Shown: positions 1 through 8,452, counted from the first letter of the stretch. The stretch is 64,000 nt of DNA from Asticcacaulis solisilvae (GCF_017875235.1 NZ_JAGGMI010000007.1:186001-250000); one strand, 5' to 3'. Made by a program: numbers and translations. The notes: a model not told the origin generated them from the letters alone.

Positions 1-494
1 TCGACCTTGTCTTCGAAGAAACCCGGATCGAGCTTGAGATAGAGCGCGATGGCGCGCAGGACCTTTTGGCCCAGCGCGTCGAGGCCTTCATAAAGCGCCA
101 GAACGCTGTCATGGAAGTCGGCGACCTCGGCCGGCCAGACATTGTCCGGCATATACTGACGATAGGGATGACCCTCCGGCAGTTCGCGGCCCGTGTGCCA
201 GAATTCCTTCAGGTCATGGTGCGTGTGGCCCTTGGCGGTCTCTATGCCAAACGGCGTATAGCCGCGCGCGCCGCCCTTGCCCTTGACGTGATAGGCGCGT
301 TTTATCTCTTCCGGCAGGGCGAAGAAGGCCTTGGTGGCGGCAAGCGCCCGGTCGAGCAGCTTTGGGTCGAGGCCATGCCCGCCCAGCACCGCGAAGCCGT
401 AGCGCTCGAATGCCGCGCCCAGCTGGGCGGAAAAGCCAGCGAAATCCTCGTCGTAGAGGGCAAGCGGAACGGGCGGGATGGCGGAGACGGACAT
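1..494 (-). CDS. Isopenicillin N synthase-like 2OG-Fe(II) dioxygenase, N-terminal part (runs off window)
   Basis: Reading down from the ATG at 494, an open frame of about 164 codons continues past base 1. The translation begins MSVSAIPPVPLALYDED and contains FAVLGGHGLD, KAFFALPEEIKRAYH, GARGYTPFGIETAKG and KEFWHTGREL. This is the pattern of the non-haem dioxygenase N-terminal domain (DIOX_N) of isopenicillin N synthase-like oxygenases. The HxD...H iron ligands would lie in the missing C-terminal half, so catalytic competence cannot be judged. Such proteins oxidise small substrates with 2-oxoglutarate and O2; the substrate is unknown here. It is transcribed away from repeat copy A (535-635) and diverges from the protease gene at 834. 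The family call is fairly sure; the function is open. Confidence 0.8.
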   Translation of the reverse strand, partial: MSVSAIPPVPLALYDEDFAGFSAQLGAAFERYGFAVLGGHGLDPKLLDRALAATKAFFALPEEIKRAYHVKGKGGARGYTPFGIETAKGHTHHDLKEFWHTGRELPEGHPYRQYMPDNVWPAEVADFHDSVLALYEGLDALGQKVLRAIALYLKLDPGFFEDKV

Positions 495-534
495 GACAGG
501 TCCTTGATCATAGAAAACGGAGGTTCCGCTTATA

Positions 535-635
535 GCGATATGTCGAAAAGTGTGCAGCGGTTTTCGACCAAATATCGCGGCAAAGCAAAAACTTAGATCG
601 GGATGATTTTCTACTTCAAAAATCATTCCGATCTA
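535..635 (+). repeat. Interspersed two-hairpin repeat, copy A
   Basis: The first hairpin (535-578) has an outer stem GCGATAT:ATATCGC and an inner stem GTCGAAAA:TTTTCGAC around the loop GTGTGCAGCGG. A second hairpin follows at 594-635, with arms TAGATCGGGATGATTT and the near-complement AAATCATTCCGATCTA. An A-rich linker joins the two. Related copies lie at 49809-49912 (opposite strand), 58485-58590 and, truncated, 32470-32512. It sits between the divergent dioxygenase and protease genes. A long spurious reading frame crosses it. Confidence 0.85.
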
Positions 636-833
636 AAGCCGCAACCTGGCAAACGCAAGCCGCGGCGACCTGATGCTTTATTATGCCACAGTCACTTAAA
701 AGCAGCGCTTGAGGGGTGATTTTGTCACAGAACTCCGCTATTAACCAATCCTAAACACGCTTGGCTTCAAAGCGTGGGCATGGGGCACACAGTGTGATCA
801 CGCACTGAGCCGGGACAGAGTGGGATAGGGTCG

Positions 834-2621
834 GTGGCGTCCAAGTCAGGCGCAGGTCGGAATATTGTCAGCGCGCGCATGATCGCGCTTGCGCTTGTCC
901 TGTGCCTGGGCGTGACCATCGGCGTCGGCCTGAACCATCGCGCCGCCGCTGACGATGCCAAGCCGGCCGCCTCCGCTGCCCCGATCGTCAACCCCGACCT
1001 GCAGCCGGTCAATTCGACCAAGGCGCTTTCCGCGGCCGAGCAATCGGTGGTGCGCGTGCTGGTCGTCTATCGCGGCTATGGCGGCACGCCGCTCGATTCG
1101 GTCGGCATGGGTTCGGGCTTCGTCGTCGCGCCGGGCTATGTCATCACCAACTACCACGTCGTCGAAGTGCCGGCTGAAGCATCCAGCGCCGACGTCTATA
1201 TCGTCCCGCACAAGGATGCCGGCGCTGGCTACCAGCGCGTCGAGCTGGTCAAGACCTGGACCGAGGGCGACCTGGCCCTGCTGAAGGCGGACGGCCTGAA
1301 GATCCCGCCGCTCAAGCTGTTCGCCAAGCCCAACAAGAATGAACGCGTCGTGTCGATGGGCTATCCTGACGCGACCGACCACCTGCTCAACCGCTCGGGC
1401 ACCCAACTGCTGGAACCGAGCGACGCCTATGTGACGCAAGGGTCGATCGCGCTGTTCGCCTCGACCAATCCGGACGGCAGCCGCATCGATACCCTGTTCC
1501 ACACGGCGCCGATCAATCACGGCAATTCCGGCGGGCCGCTGCTCAATGAGTGCGGCCAGGTGGTGGGCGTCAACACTTGGACGGCGCCGTCGACCATGTC
1601 GGCCGGCGGCGACCTCGACATCGCCACGGGCCAGTATGTCGCCACGCGCGTGACCGCACTCCAGACCTTCCTGGCCTCGGCCGCCGTGACGCCGACCATG
1701 GCGTCCAAGCCGTGCTACGCCAAGAGCGAGGATGAGATCGTCAAGGACGATGCGCTGACCAATGCTTTGGCCGCCGCCGCCGAAGCCCAGGCCGCGCGCA
1801 TCGAAGAGCAACGCAAGGCCGAGGCCGACCGCGCCGCCCTGGAACGCTGGCAGCTGGGCACCCTGGTCCTGCTGTCGGTGCTGGTCCTGATCCTGATCGG
1901 GCTGATTATTCGCCGCGAAATGCGCCATCGCCACGAAATCCACATGAAGGAACGCGACGTAGCGCCTACGGCCTTCTCCAACGAGACGGCGCCCAAGGCC
2001 AAGCCGGCGCACAACATGCTCGACAAAAAGGTCAAGGTGCCGGGCGTCAAGCATCCCATTCCGTGGGGCTGGATCGCCCTGGGCCTGATCATCATCGCCG
2101 CCGTCGCCTTCCTGCTGATCAAGGATCGCGACACCGCCCGCCGGCTGACGGCGCCGCTCGCGGCCGCAACAGCGCCGGCCGGCGTCGTCCATATGGCCTG
2201 CACGGTCGATTCCGCGGCTTCGCCCAATCCGATCGCCGCGGCTGGACCGATCGAATTCGATTTCGACGCTCAGAACGCGTGCGTGAGCGGCAAGACGGCC
2301 TATGAACGCCAGTCCGACGGCACGCTGGTGCGCTTTGCGGTCAACGAAGGCACCCAGATGGCGGCGCGGCTGGAGTTGTCGGCCGACGGTCAGCTGTTCA
2401 AGCGCAGCGAGTTCCGGCTCGAACCCGACCTGCATAAGGAATATGTCACGCAGCGCAATGCGCTGGGCGATCTGCGTTGTGCGGCCAGGCCCGGCAGCGG
2501 CGCGGCCACCGCGCTCAACCAGAACCTGGTCAAGGTGCGCCTGTTGTCGCAGACCTACCTGACCATGCCGCCCGAAACCCAGACGGTGTGGCGGTGCAGG
2601 AAGGCCGACGCCAAGTCGTGA
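834..2621 (+). CDS. Membrane-anchored trypsin-like serine protease with C-terminal exported domain
   Basis: This is a protein of 595 aa from a GTG at 834; an in-frame ATG at 879 just before the hydrophobic stretch is an alternative start. An N-terminal signal or anchor (residues about 16-35) is followed by a chymotrypsin-fold protease domain with the full triad: His98 in TNYHVV, Asp136 in EGDLALLK and Ser222 in HGNSGGPLL. A charged, probably coiled segment (about 300-325) leads to two membrane spans at about 331-350 and 401-419. Between them is a basic loop predicted to face the cytoplasm. The last 170 residues would lie in the periplasm and contain cysteines. There is no PDZ domain, so this is not a standard DegP. 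The substrate is unknown. A TTAACCAATCCTAAAC stretch upstream (about 740) resembles a CtrA half site. Confidence 0.8.
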   Translation: MASKSGAGRNIVSARMIALALVLCLGVTIGVGLNHRAAADDAKPAASAAPIVNPDLQPVNSTKALSAAEQSVVRVLVVYRGYGGTPLDSVGMGSGFVVAPGYVITNYHVVEVPAEASSADVYIVPHKDAGAGYQRVELVKTWTEGDLALLKADGLKIPPLKLFAKPNKNERVVSMGYPDATDHLLNRSGTQLLEPSDAYVTQGSIALFASTNPDGSRIDTLFHTAPINHGNSGGPLLNECGQVVGVNTWTAPSTMSAGGDLDIATGQYVATRVTALQTFLASAAVTPTMASKPCYAKSEDEIVKDDALTNALAAAAEAQAARIEEQRKAEADRAALERWQLGTLVLLSVLVLILIGLIIRREMRHRHEIHMKERDVAPTAFSNETAPKAKPAHNMLDKKVKVPGVKHPIPWGWIALGLIIIAAVAFLLIKDRDTARRLTAPLAAATAPAGVVHMACTVDSAASPNPIAAAGPIEFDFDAQNACVSGKTAYERQSDGTLVRFAVNEGTQMAARLELSADGQLFKRSEFRLEPDLHKEYVTQRNALGDLRCAARPGSGAATALNQNLVKVRLLSQTYLTMPPETQTVWRCRKADAKS

Positions 2622-2804
2622 ACGGCGGCCAAATAGTCTCCTTCATTCTGGGTTCAGTTTAACGCGTTTACTGTCGCTGTCGTGGCATACCGCCCAAGGT
2701 GAAAAGCACTGACTTTTTATCCGGCCTTTGCGTTCATCGCAGCCACGACTTGGAATATGGCCGCGAAAGCGGCGTGAGTATTTGTTTGTGAGAGGACAAA
2801 TCCT

Positions 2805-3467
2805 ATGCGTAAGTTCATTATGGTTTCCGCCCTGGCCGCCTTTGCCCTGGCCGGTTGTACGACCATCGAAGAAGAAAGCGGCATGCGCGTGTCAAGCCGC
2901 ACCAAGACTGGCGCGCTGATCGGCGCCGGTGTCGGCGCTGCCATCGGCGCCGTTTCCAACAAGAAGGGCGACCAGGCGCGCAAGAACGCCATGATCGGCG
3001 CCGGTATCGGTGCCCTGGCCGGCGCCGCTGTCGGCAACTACATGGACCGCCAGCAGCAGGAACTGCGCGACCAGTTGCGCGGCAGCGGCGTGTCGGTCCA
3101 GCGCGTCGGCGACACCATCGTGCTCAACATGCCGTCGGACGTCACCTTCTCGTCGGCTTCGGCTGATATAGACGCCAAGTTCTTCCCGGTGCTGGATGAG
3201 GTCGCTCAGATCCTCAATCAGTATCCGTCGACCTATATCGACGTCGTTGGTCATGCCGACAGCCAGGGTAGTGACGAGTTTAACCTCGACCTGTCGGAAC
3301 GCCGCGCCAACTCGACGGCCGGCTATCTGTCCAACCGCGGCGTCAAGTCCGAGCGCATCTACATCGCCGGCATGGGTGAGCGCGTACCCGTCGCCAGCAA
3401 TGACACCGCCGAAGGCCGCGCCAAGAACCGCCGGGTGGAAATCACCCTGCGTCCGATGGTCGACTAA
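2805..3467 (+). CDS. OmpA-family outer-membrane lipoprotein (YiaD/Pal-like)
   Basis: This is a 220-aa protein with a lipoprotein signal peptide; the lipobox LAGC puts the acylated Cys at residue 18. A glycine-zipper segment follows (about 35-85), with repeated GAxIGA motifs and a charged break. The C-terminal OmpA peptidoglycan-binding domain (about 105-218) includes VVGHADSQGSDEFN and LSERRANSTAGYL and the usual RVEI end. The layout matches YiaD-like lipoproteins that tether the outer membrane to peptidoglycan. The AGAGGACAA ribosome-binding site upstream supports the ATG at 2805. The gene stands alone and is closed by a strong terminator. Confidence 0.9.
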   Translation: MRKFIMVSALAAFALAGCTTIEEESGMRVSSRTKTGALIGAGVGAAIGAVSNKKGDQARKNAMIGAGIGALAGAAVGNYMDRQQQELRDQLRGSGVSVQRVGDTIVLNMPSDVTFSSASADIDAKFFPVLDEVAQILNQYPSTYIDVVGHADSQGSDEFNLDLSERRANSTAGYLSNRGVKSERIYIAGMGERVPVASNDTAEGRAKNRRVEITLRPMVD

Positions 3468-3494
3468 GCCCATCAATCAGACTTGAAACAACAG

Positions 3495-3520
3495 ACAGCC
3501 CCGCCACGTGCGGGGCTGTT
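3495..3520 (+). terminator. Rho-independent terminator after the OmpA lipoprotein gene
   Basis: A perfect ten-pair stem, ACAGCCCCGC with GCGGGGCTGT, encloses a five-base loop and is followed by a short T stretch. It lies 28 bases after the stop codon. Confidence 0.85.
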
Positions 3521-3544
3521 TGCGTTATGCGCGGCGACATACTG

Positions 3545-3559
3545 TTAACGTCATTTTAG
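3545..3559 (+). promoter_or_regulatory. Possible CtrA box upstream of pseB
   Basis: TTAA, seven bases, then TTAG lies about 50 bases before the pseB start. The Caulobacter CtrA consensus is TTAA-N7-TTAA(C), so one base differs. A cell-cycle or flagellar link would suit a flagellin-sugar operon. The match is short and could be chance. Confidence 0.3.
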
Positions 3560-3606
3560 CCGCGATCATTCACCATGCGGGTCAAACAGTTTCGGGTTAG
3601 GAACCT

Positions 3607-4659
3607 ATGACCACGCCGTCCCTTCGCGATTTCGCGCCCCAGATCGATCCGGTAAAGGGCAAGACCGTCCTGATCACCGGCGGCACCGGCAGTTTTGGAC
3701 GTAAGATGGTCCAGACCCTGCTGCGCGACTTCGATCCGAAGAAGATCATCATCCTGTCGCGCGACGAGCTGAAGCAGTACGAGATGCGCGGTGAGCTGGA
3801 AGAGATGTTCCCGGCCGACAAGCTGTCGCGCCTGCGTTTCTTCCTCGGTGACGTCCGTGACCGCAACCGTCTCGAGCTGGCCTTCCGGTCTGTGGATATC
3901 GTCATCCACGCAGCGGCCCTGAAACAGGTGCCAGCAGCCGAATATAACCCGTCGGAATGCATCGCGACCAATATTTCGGGCGCCGAGAACGTTGTCGCTG
4001 CCTGCCTGTCCAACCGCGTCCAGCGCGTGGTCGCCCTGTCGACCGACAAGGCGTGTTCGCCGATCAACCTCTATGGCGCGACCAAGCTGGCTTCCGACAA
4101 GATCTTCGTCGCCGCCAACAACCTGTCGGGCGATATCGGTACGCGTTTCTGCGTCGTGCGCTACGGCAACGTCGTCGGCTCGCGCGGTTCGGTGGTGCCT
4201 TTCTTCAAGCGGCTTCTGGCCCAGGGCGCCAAGGAGCTGCCGATCACCGACGACCGGATGACGCGTTTCTGGATCTCGCTCGACCAGGGCGTGGCCTTCG
4301 TGCTGTCGTGCCTGGAGCTGAGCCAGGGCGGCGAGATCTTCGTGCCGAAGATTCCGGCGACTTTGGTGACCGACCTGGCGACCGCCATGGCGCCGAAAGT
4401 CAAACAGACCGTGGTTGGCATTCGCCCCGGCGAGAAGTTGCACGAGATGATGATTTCGGCGGACGACTCGCGCTCGACCTTCGAACTCGACGACCGCTAC
4501 GTCATCGAGCCGGAATTCGCCGAATATACCCGCAAGTCCTTCGCCAAGGTGCGCGGCATCAAGAAGGTGCCCGAGGGCTTCTTCTATGCCAGCGACAACA
4601 ACCCTGAGCGCCTCGACGCCGACGGCATCAAGGCGATGATGAAGGTCTATCTTGAGTAG
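3607..4659 (+). CDS. pseB: UDP-N-acetylglucosamine 4,6-dehydratase (inverting)
   Basis: This 350-aa extended short-chain dehydrogenase has the NAD(P)-binding motif GGTGSFG at residues 25-31 and the catalytic set T146-D147-K148 and Tyr156-x3-Lys160 (YGATK). The C-terminal RPGEKLHEMM signature is typical of PseB/FlaA1 dehydratases. The family converts UDP-GlcNAc to the 4-keto-6-deoxy L-sugar, the first step of CMP-pseudaminic acid synthesis. The Caulobacter counterpart is FlmA, needed for flagellin glycosylation. TAGGAA precedes the ATG. It overlaps pseC by 8 bases, so the genes are probably translationally coupled. Confidence 0.9.
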   Translation: MTTPSLRDFAPQIDPVKGKTVLITGGTGSFGRKMVQTLLRDFDPKKIIILSRDELKQYEMRGELEEMFPADKLSRLRFFLGDVRDRNRLELAFRSVDIVIHAAALKQVPAAEYNPSECIATNISGAENVVAACLSNRVQRVVALSTDKACSPINLYGATKLASDKIFVAANNLSGDIGTRFCVVRYGNVVGSRGSVVPFFKRLLAQGAKELPITDDRMTRFWISLDQGVAFVLSCLELSQGGEIFVPKIPATLVTDLATAMAPKVKQTVVGIRPGEKLHEMMISADDSRSTFELDDRYVIEPEFAEYTRKSFAKVRGIKKVPEGFFYASDNNPERLDADGIKAMMKVYLE

Positions 4660-5854
4660 CTTTCTTCCCTATGGCCGCCAGTCGATCAGCGAAGCCGATA
4701 TTGAGGCTGTCGTCGAGGTCCTGCGTTCCGATTATTTGACGACCGGTCCCAGCGTCGATCGCTTCGAAGCTGACCTGGCTGCGTCCGTGGGCGCCGGGGA
4801 CGCGGTCGTCGTGGCCAATGGTACGGCGGCCCTGCACATCGCCGCCCTGACCCAGGACCTGACGGCGAATGACGTGGTCATCGTGCCGTCGATCACCTTT
4901 ACGGCCTCGGCTAACTGTATTGCCTTTTGCGGCGCGCAGGTCGTGTTCGCCGATGTCGATCCGGCGACCGGCCTGATGACCGACGCAACCTTCGATGAAG
5001 CGCTTGATGCCCTGAAGACGCGGCATCCTGCCAACCGCTTTGCCGGGGTCATACCCGTGCACTACTCGGGCAGACCGGTAGCGCTTGACCATATTTCGGA
5101 GGTTTGCGTCGCGCACGATGCCTTCCTGCTCGAAGACGCCTGCCACGCTATCGGCACCGATGGGCCGGACGGCAAAACAGGCGCCTGCGCGAAATCGGAC
5201 ATGGCGGTCTTTTCCTTTCATCCAGTCAAGACGCTGACGACGGGTGAGGGCGGGGCCGTCACCACCAACGATCCGGGTCTGGCACGGCGCTTACGCGCTT
5301 TGCGCAGCCATGGCATCGAGCGCGATCCGTTGCGCTTCGCAGGCCTTGGTTTCGGCGGTGACAACGACGCCGGGTCCTGGATTTATGAGATGCATGGCTT
5401 AGGTTATAACTATCGTTTGCCGGATTTGAACTGTGCCCTGGGCATTGCCCAACTCAAGCGCCTGCCCCATTTTTTGGCTCGGCGAGATGCGCTGGTAGCC
5501 GGGTATCAGGCGGCATTGGAAAAGCGCAATCTGCCGGTTGCGTGGACCGCGCCCGAGGCTGACACGCGTCCGGCCTTCCATCTGTTCGCGGTCACCATCG
5601 ATTTTGAAGCTTTGGGCATAAGCCGCAGCACAGTCATGGCCGGTTTGAAGGCGCGTGGTGTTGGCACGCAGGTGCATTATATTCCGGTCCACCGCCAGCC
5701 GTGGTGGCGTGAGCGGGCATTGGCCGGCCGCGATTTGCCCGGGGCTGACCAGTACTACCGCACGACCCTGTCCCTGCCGTTATATGCCGATATGCAGGAC
5801 GGCGATCCCGAACGGGTGATTACTGCTTTGGAGGAGGTTTTGGATGGCCTTTGA
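4652..5854 (+). CDS. pseC: UDP-4-amino-4,6-dideoxy-N-acetyl-L-altrosamine transaminase
   Basis: This 400-aa DegT/DnrJ/EryC1 aminotransferase starts at a TTG inside the end of pseB. The N-terminus FLPYGRQSISEADI is the usual PseC opening. ANGTAALH (55-62), LLEDACHAIG and the PLP lysine K193 in FHPVKTLTTGEGG are all present. It transfers an amino group from glutamate to carbon 4 of the PseB product; the Caulobacter counterpart is FlmB. It ends 11 bases inside pseI, whose GGAGGAGG ribosome-binding site lies within the pseC coding sequence. LegC-type relatives use similar folds, but the PseB and PseI neighbours favour the pseudaminate assignment. Confidence 0.88.
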   Translation: MSSFLPYGRQSISEADIEAVVEVLRSDYLTTGPSVDRFEADLAASVGAGDAVVVANGTAALHIAALTQDLTANDVVIVPSITFTASANCIAFCGAQVVFADVDPATGLMTDATFDEALDALKTRHPANRFAGVIPVHYSGRPVALDHISEVCVAHDAFLLEDACHAIGTDGPDGKTGACAKSDMAVFSFHPVKTLTTGEGGAVTTNDPGLARRLRALRSHGIERDPLRFAGLGFGGDNDAGSWIYEMHGLGYNYRLPDLNCALGIAQLKRLPHFLARRDALVAGYQAALEKRNLPVAWTAPEADTRPAFHLFAVTIDFEALGISRSTVMAGLKARGVGTQVHYIPVHRQPWWRERALAGRDLPGADQYYRTTLSLPLYADMQDGDPERVITALEEVLDGL

Positions 5855-6893
5855 AGTCACTATTGATGGCCGCAAGATCGGCGCCGACCACGAGCCCTAT
5901 ATCATCTGCGAGCTGTCCGGGAATCACAACGGCAGCCTTGACCGTGCGCTGAAAATGATCGATGCCGCCGCCGATACCGGCTGCGACGCCATCAAGCTGC
6001 AGACCTATACGGCTGACACGATCACCCTGAAATCCGACCGTCCGGAGTTCCAGCTGAAGGGGGGCTTGTGGGACGGCTATTCGCTCTACGATCTCTATAA
6101 TGAGGCGCACACGCCGTGGGACTGGCACCCGGCCCTGTTCGAGCGGGCAAAGGCGCGGGGCGTCACCCTGTTCTCATCGCCGTTCGATGACACGGCGGTT
6201 GACCTCCTCGACAGCCTGAACGCTCCCGCCTTCAAGATCGCTTCGTTCGAGTTGATCGACCTGCCGCTGGTCGCCTATGCTGCTTCCAAGGGCAAGCCTT
6301 TGATCATGTCGACCGGCATGGCCAATGACGCCGAAATTGCCGCGGCGGCCGCGACGGCGCGCAAGTACGGTACGGGCGAAATCATCCTGCTGCATTGCGT
6401 CAGCGAATATCCGGCCGATATCGCCGACGCCAATGTCCGGACCGTGCCGGATCTCGGCCGCAAGTTCGAATGCGTGTCGGGCCTGAGCGATCACACTTTC
6501 GGCACGGCCGCGTCGGTTGCCTCGGTGGCGCTCGGTGGGTCTGTCATCGAAAAGCATTTCACCCTGGCGCGCGCCGATGGCGGTCCGGATTCGGGCTTTT
6601 CGCTGGAGCCGGCCGAATTCACTTCGCTGGTCCGCGATTGCAAGGATGCCTGGAAGGCGCTGGGCCGCGTCCATTACGACACCCTGGGCTCGGAGCGCGG
6701 CTCCAAGACCTTCCGCCGCTCGCTCTACGTCGTACAGGACGTGAAGAAGGGCGAGGAACTGACCAAGGAGAATGTCCGCTCGATCCGCCCCGGCCTGGGC
6801 CTTGCGCCGGTGCGGCTGTGGGACGTGCTGGGCAAGCCGGCCAGCCGCGACCTGTCGCGCGGCGAGCCGCTTAATGACGAGATGATTGGTTAG
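5844..6893 (+). CDS. pseI: Pseudaminic acid synthase
   Basis: This 349-aa NeuB-family enzyme condenses a 6-deoxy-2,4-diacetamido hexose with phosphoenolpyruvate. The TIM-barrel part contains ICELSGNHNGSL, DAIKLQTYTADT, FSSPFD and LHCVSEYPA. The C-terminal antifreeze-like SAF domain (about 285-345) contains RRSLYVVQDVKKGE and SIRPGLGLAP. The spacing and the KIG..H start fit PseI better than sialic acid synthases. It is the last gene of the overlapping pseBCI operon. The acetyltransferase (PseH), UDP-sugar hydrolase (PseG) and CMP transferase (PseF) are absent here and must be elsewhere if the pathway is complete. Confidence 0.88.
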   Translation: MAFEVTIDGRKIGADHEPYIICELSGNHNGSLDRALKMIDAAADTGCDAIKLQTYTADTITLKSDRPEFQLKGGLWDGYSLYDLYNEAHTPWDWHPALFERAKARGVTLFSSPFDDTAVDLLDSLNAPAFKIASFELIDLPLVAYAASKGKPLIMSTGMANDAEIAAAAATARKYGTGEIILLHCVSEYPADIADANVRTVPDLGRKFECVSGLSDHTFGTAASVASVALGGSVIEKHFTLARADGGPDSGFSLEPAEFTSLVRDCKDAWKALGRVHYDTLGSERGSKTFRRSLYVVQDVKKGEELTKENVRSIRPGLGLAPVRLWDVLGKPASRDLSRGEPLNDEMIG

Positions 6894-6897
6894 GTTC

Positions 6898-6920
6898 CCT
6901 CTCCCCGTAACGGGGAGAGG
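6898..6920. repeat. Perfect 10-bp hairpin between convergent pseI and pirin genes (REP remnant/terminator)
   Basis: CCTCTCCCCG, TAA, CGGGGAGAGG sits five bases after the pseI stop. It has the same core as the palindromic repeats at 44948 and 49754 but lacks their second hairpin. There is no strong T-run on either side, so its role as a terminator is uncertain. Confidence 0.6.
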
Positions 6921-6930
6921 AGTTGAACAG

Positions 6931-7776
6931 CTACCCAAACTTCCCGGCCTGGAAATCAGCATAGGCCTGGTGGATTTCCTCGACCGTGTTCATGACGAAG
7001 GGGCCGTGCGCCACGATCGGTTCGCGTAAGGGTTCGGCGTGACCGAACAGCACGACCGAATCCGTCGTCGCTTCGATATCAATCAGGTCGCCTTCGCCAA
7101 ATTCGACCAGTTGCCATCTGGCGGCGTCGACGCCATTCACCGCCACGTCACCACGCGCCACATAAAAGAAGATGTCGCGACCGGTCAGACCCTCGAACAC
7201 AACGCGGCCCTCGGCCTTGAGCTCAAGCGTTGTCATGAAGATGCCGGTCAGGGATGTAATCGGACCCGTCCGGCCCTGCCATTGCCCGGAGATCAGGTTG
7301 ACCTTGGCGCGGCCTTCATCCGTCTCAATCGCCGGAATGGTTTCCTGTTGCACGCCCGTATAGGCGGGCGCCGTCAGCTTCAGCCGCGCCGGCAGGTTGA
7401 CCCACAGCTGAAGAATCTCCATCGGCCCGCCGCTGCGCTTGAAGCGCTCCGGCGACACCTCTTCGTGGACCAGTCCGCTGCCGGCCGTCATCCACTGCAC
7501 GCCGCCGGCTTCGATAATGCTCTCATGGCCGGCCGAGTCGCGGTGTGCCAGTTCGCCTTCGAGAATAAAGGTCACAGTCTCGAAGCCGCGGTGCGGATGC
7601 GGACCGAAGGGCAGGCCGCGATTATTGGGCGGATAGGTCTGCGGCCCATGGTGATTGAGAAACAGGAAGGCGCCGATATTGTTCAGCTCGCGCGACGGTA
7701 TGGGTCTGCGGGTGACAAGATCGCCGATGTCATCTCGATAAGCGCCATGAAGACGCACAACAGGCTTCGGAGTCAT
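6931..7776 (-). CDS. Pirin family protein (bicupin)
   Basis: This protein is about 281 aa from the ATG at 7776, which AAAGGA precedes at good spacing; an upstream in-frame ATG at 7824 would add 16 non-conserved residues. The N-terminal cupin has GPHPHRGFETVTF and a later HEE..P segment, giving the metal-binding histidines and glutamate typical of pirins and quercetinase YhhW. The C-terminal cupin ends with a substrate-cap segment, LREPIVAHGPFVMNT. Bacterial pirins are iron proteins with dioxygenase or redox-regulatory roles; the role here is not evident. It converges with pseI and diverges from the TRIC-like gene. Confidence 0.88.
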   Translation of the reverse strand: MTPKPVVRLHGAYRDDIGDLVTRRPIPSRELNNIGAFLFLNHHGPQTYPPNNRGLPFGPHPHRGFETVTFILEGELAHRDSAGHESIIEAGGVQWMTAGSGLVHEEVSPERFKRSGGPMEILQLWVNLPARLKLTAPAYTGVQQETIPAIETDEGRAKVNLISGQWQGRTGPITSLTGIFMTTLELKAEGRVVFEGLTGRDIFFYVARGDVAVNGVDAARWQLVEFGEGDLIDIEATTDSVVLFGHAEPLREPIVAHGPFVMNTVEEIHQAYADFQAGKFG

Positions 7777-7822
7777 GGCGGCTATCCTTTGAATGCGGCA
7801 ATTGCCTGTGATATGGCGCGGC

Positions 7823-8452
7823 ATGGACGCGCTTACAACCGCCTTTTACTGGCTGGACTACGCCGCCGTGGCCGTTTTCGCCGCCACGGGCGCGCTGGCG
7901 GCCGCGCATCGCAAGCACGACATCATCACCTTCTGCTTCTTTGCCGCCATTACCGGCGTCGGCGGCGGGACGCTGCGCGACCTTTTGATCGGCGCGCCGG
8001 TCTTCTGGGTCAGCCGCCCGGGCTACATCGTCGTCAGCCTGGTCGCGGCCCTCATCGTCTGGCTGATGGGGCGGCGCGGCTGGCGGTTTCGCGCCCTGTT
8101 GTGGCTAGATGCCCTGGGCCTGGCCGCTTATGCGGTGGTGGGTACGGCCAAGGCGCTGAACCTTGGCGTGCCGGCCGTTTCGGCGGTCATCATGGGTGTG
8201 CTGACGACGACGTTTGGCGGTATTATTCGCGATGTCCTGGCCGGGGAGCCCAACCTTTTGCTGCGCCGGGAAATCTATGTGACGGCGGCGCTGTTGGGCG
8301 CCATCGTCTTCGCGGGGCTGCAGGGCCTGGGCCTGACTTTCTGGCCGTCGGCAGTCGCGGCGTTCATCGCGGCCTTCGGCCTGCGCGCCGCGGCCATCCG
8401 TTTCAACCTGGCCCTGCCCGGTTTTCCCGGCTCGAAGAGCCCGGTGGAATAG
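7823..8452 (+). CDS. YicG/UPF0126 (TRIC-like) seven-helix membrane protein
   Basis: This is a protein of about 209 aa from the ATG at 7823 (MDALTTAFYWLDYAAV). An in-frame ATG 30 bases upstream is less likely, because the family starts close to the first helix. It has two repeated triple-helix units, each with a glycine-rich signature: GVGGGTLRDLLIG and TTTFGGIIRDVLAGE. This inverted internal duplication is diagnostic of the UPF0126/TRIC fold, reported as a trimeric cation channel or glycine transporter. It acts in the inner membrane. The start lies 47 bases from the divergent pirin start, so the two share a promoter region. Confidence 0.85.
   Translation: MDALTTAFYWLDYAAVAVFAATGALAAAHRKHDIITFCFFAAITGVGGGTLRDLLIGAPVFWVSRPGYIVVSLVAALIVWLMGRRGWRFRALLWLDALGLAAYAVVGTAKALNLGVPAVSAVIMGVLTTTFGGIIRDVLAGEPNLLLRREIYVTAALLGAIVFAGLQGLGLTFWPSAVAAFIAAFGLRAAAIRFNLALPGFPGSKSPVE

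Noticed and set aside
66-596. A 176-codon plus-strand frame at the left edge
   Set aside because: It lies opposite a recognisable dioxygenase gene and then reads through repeat copy A.
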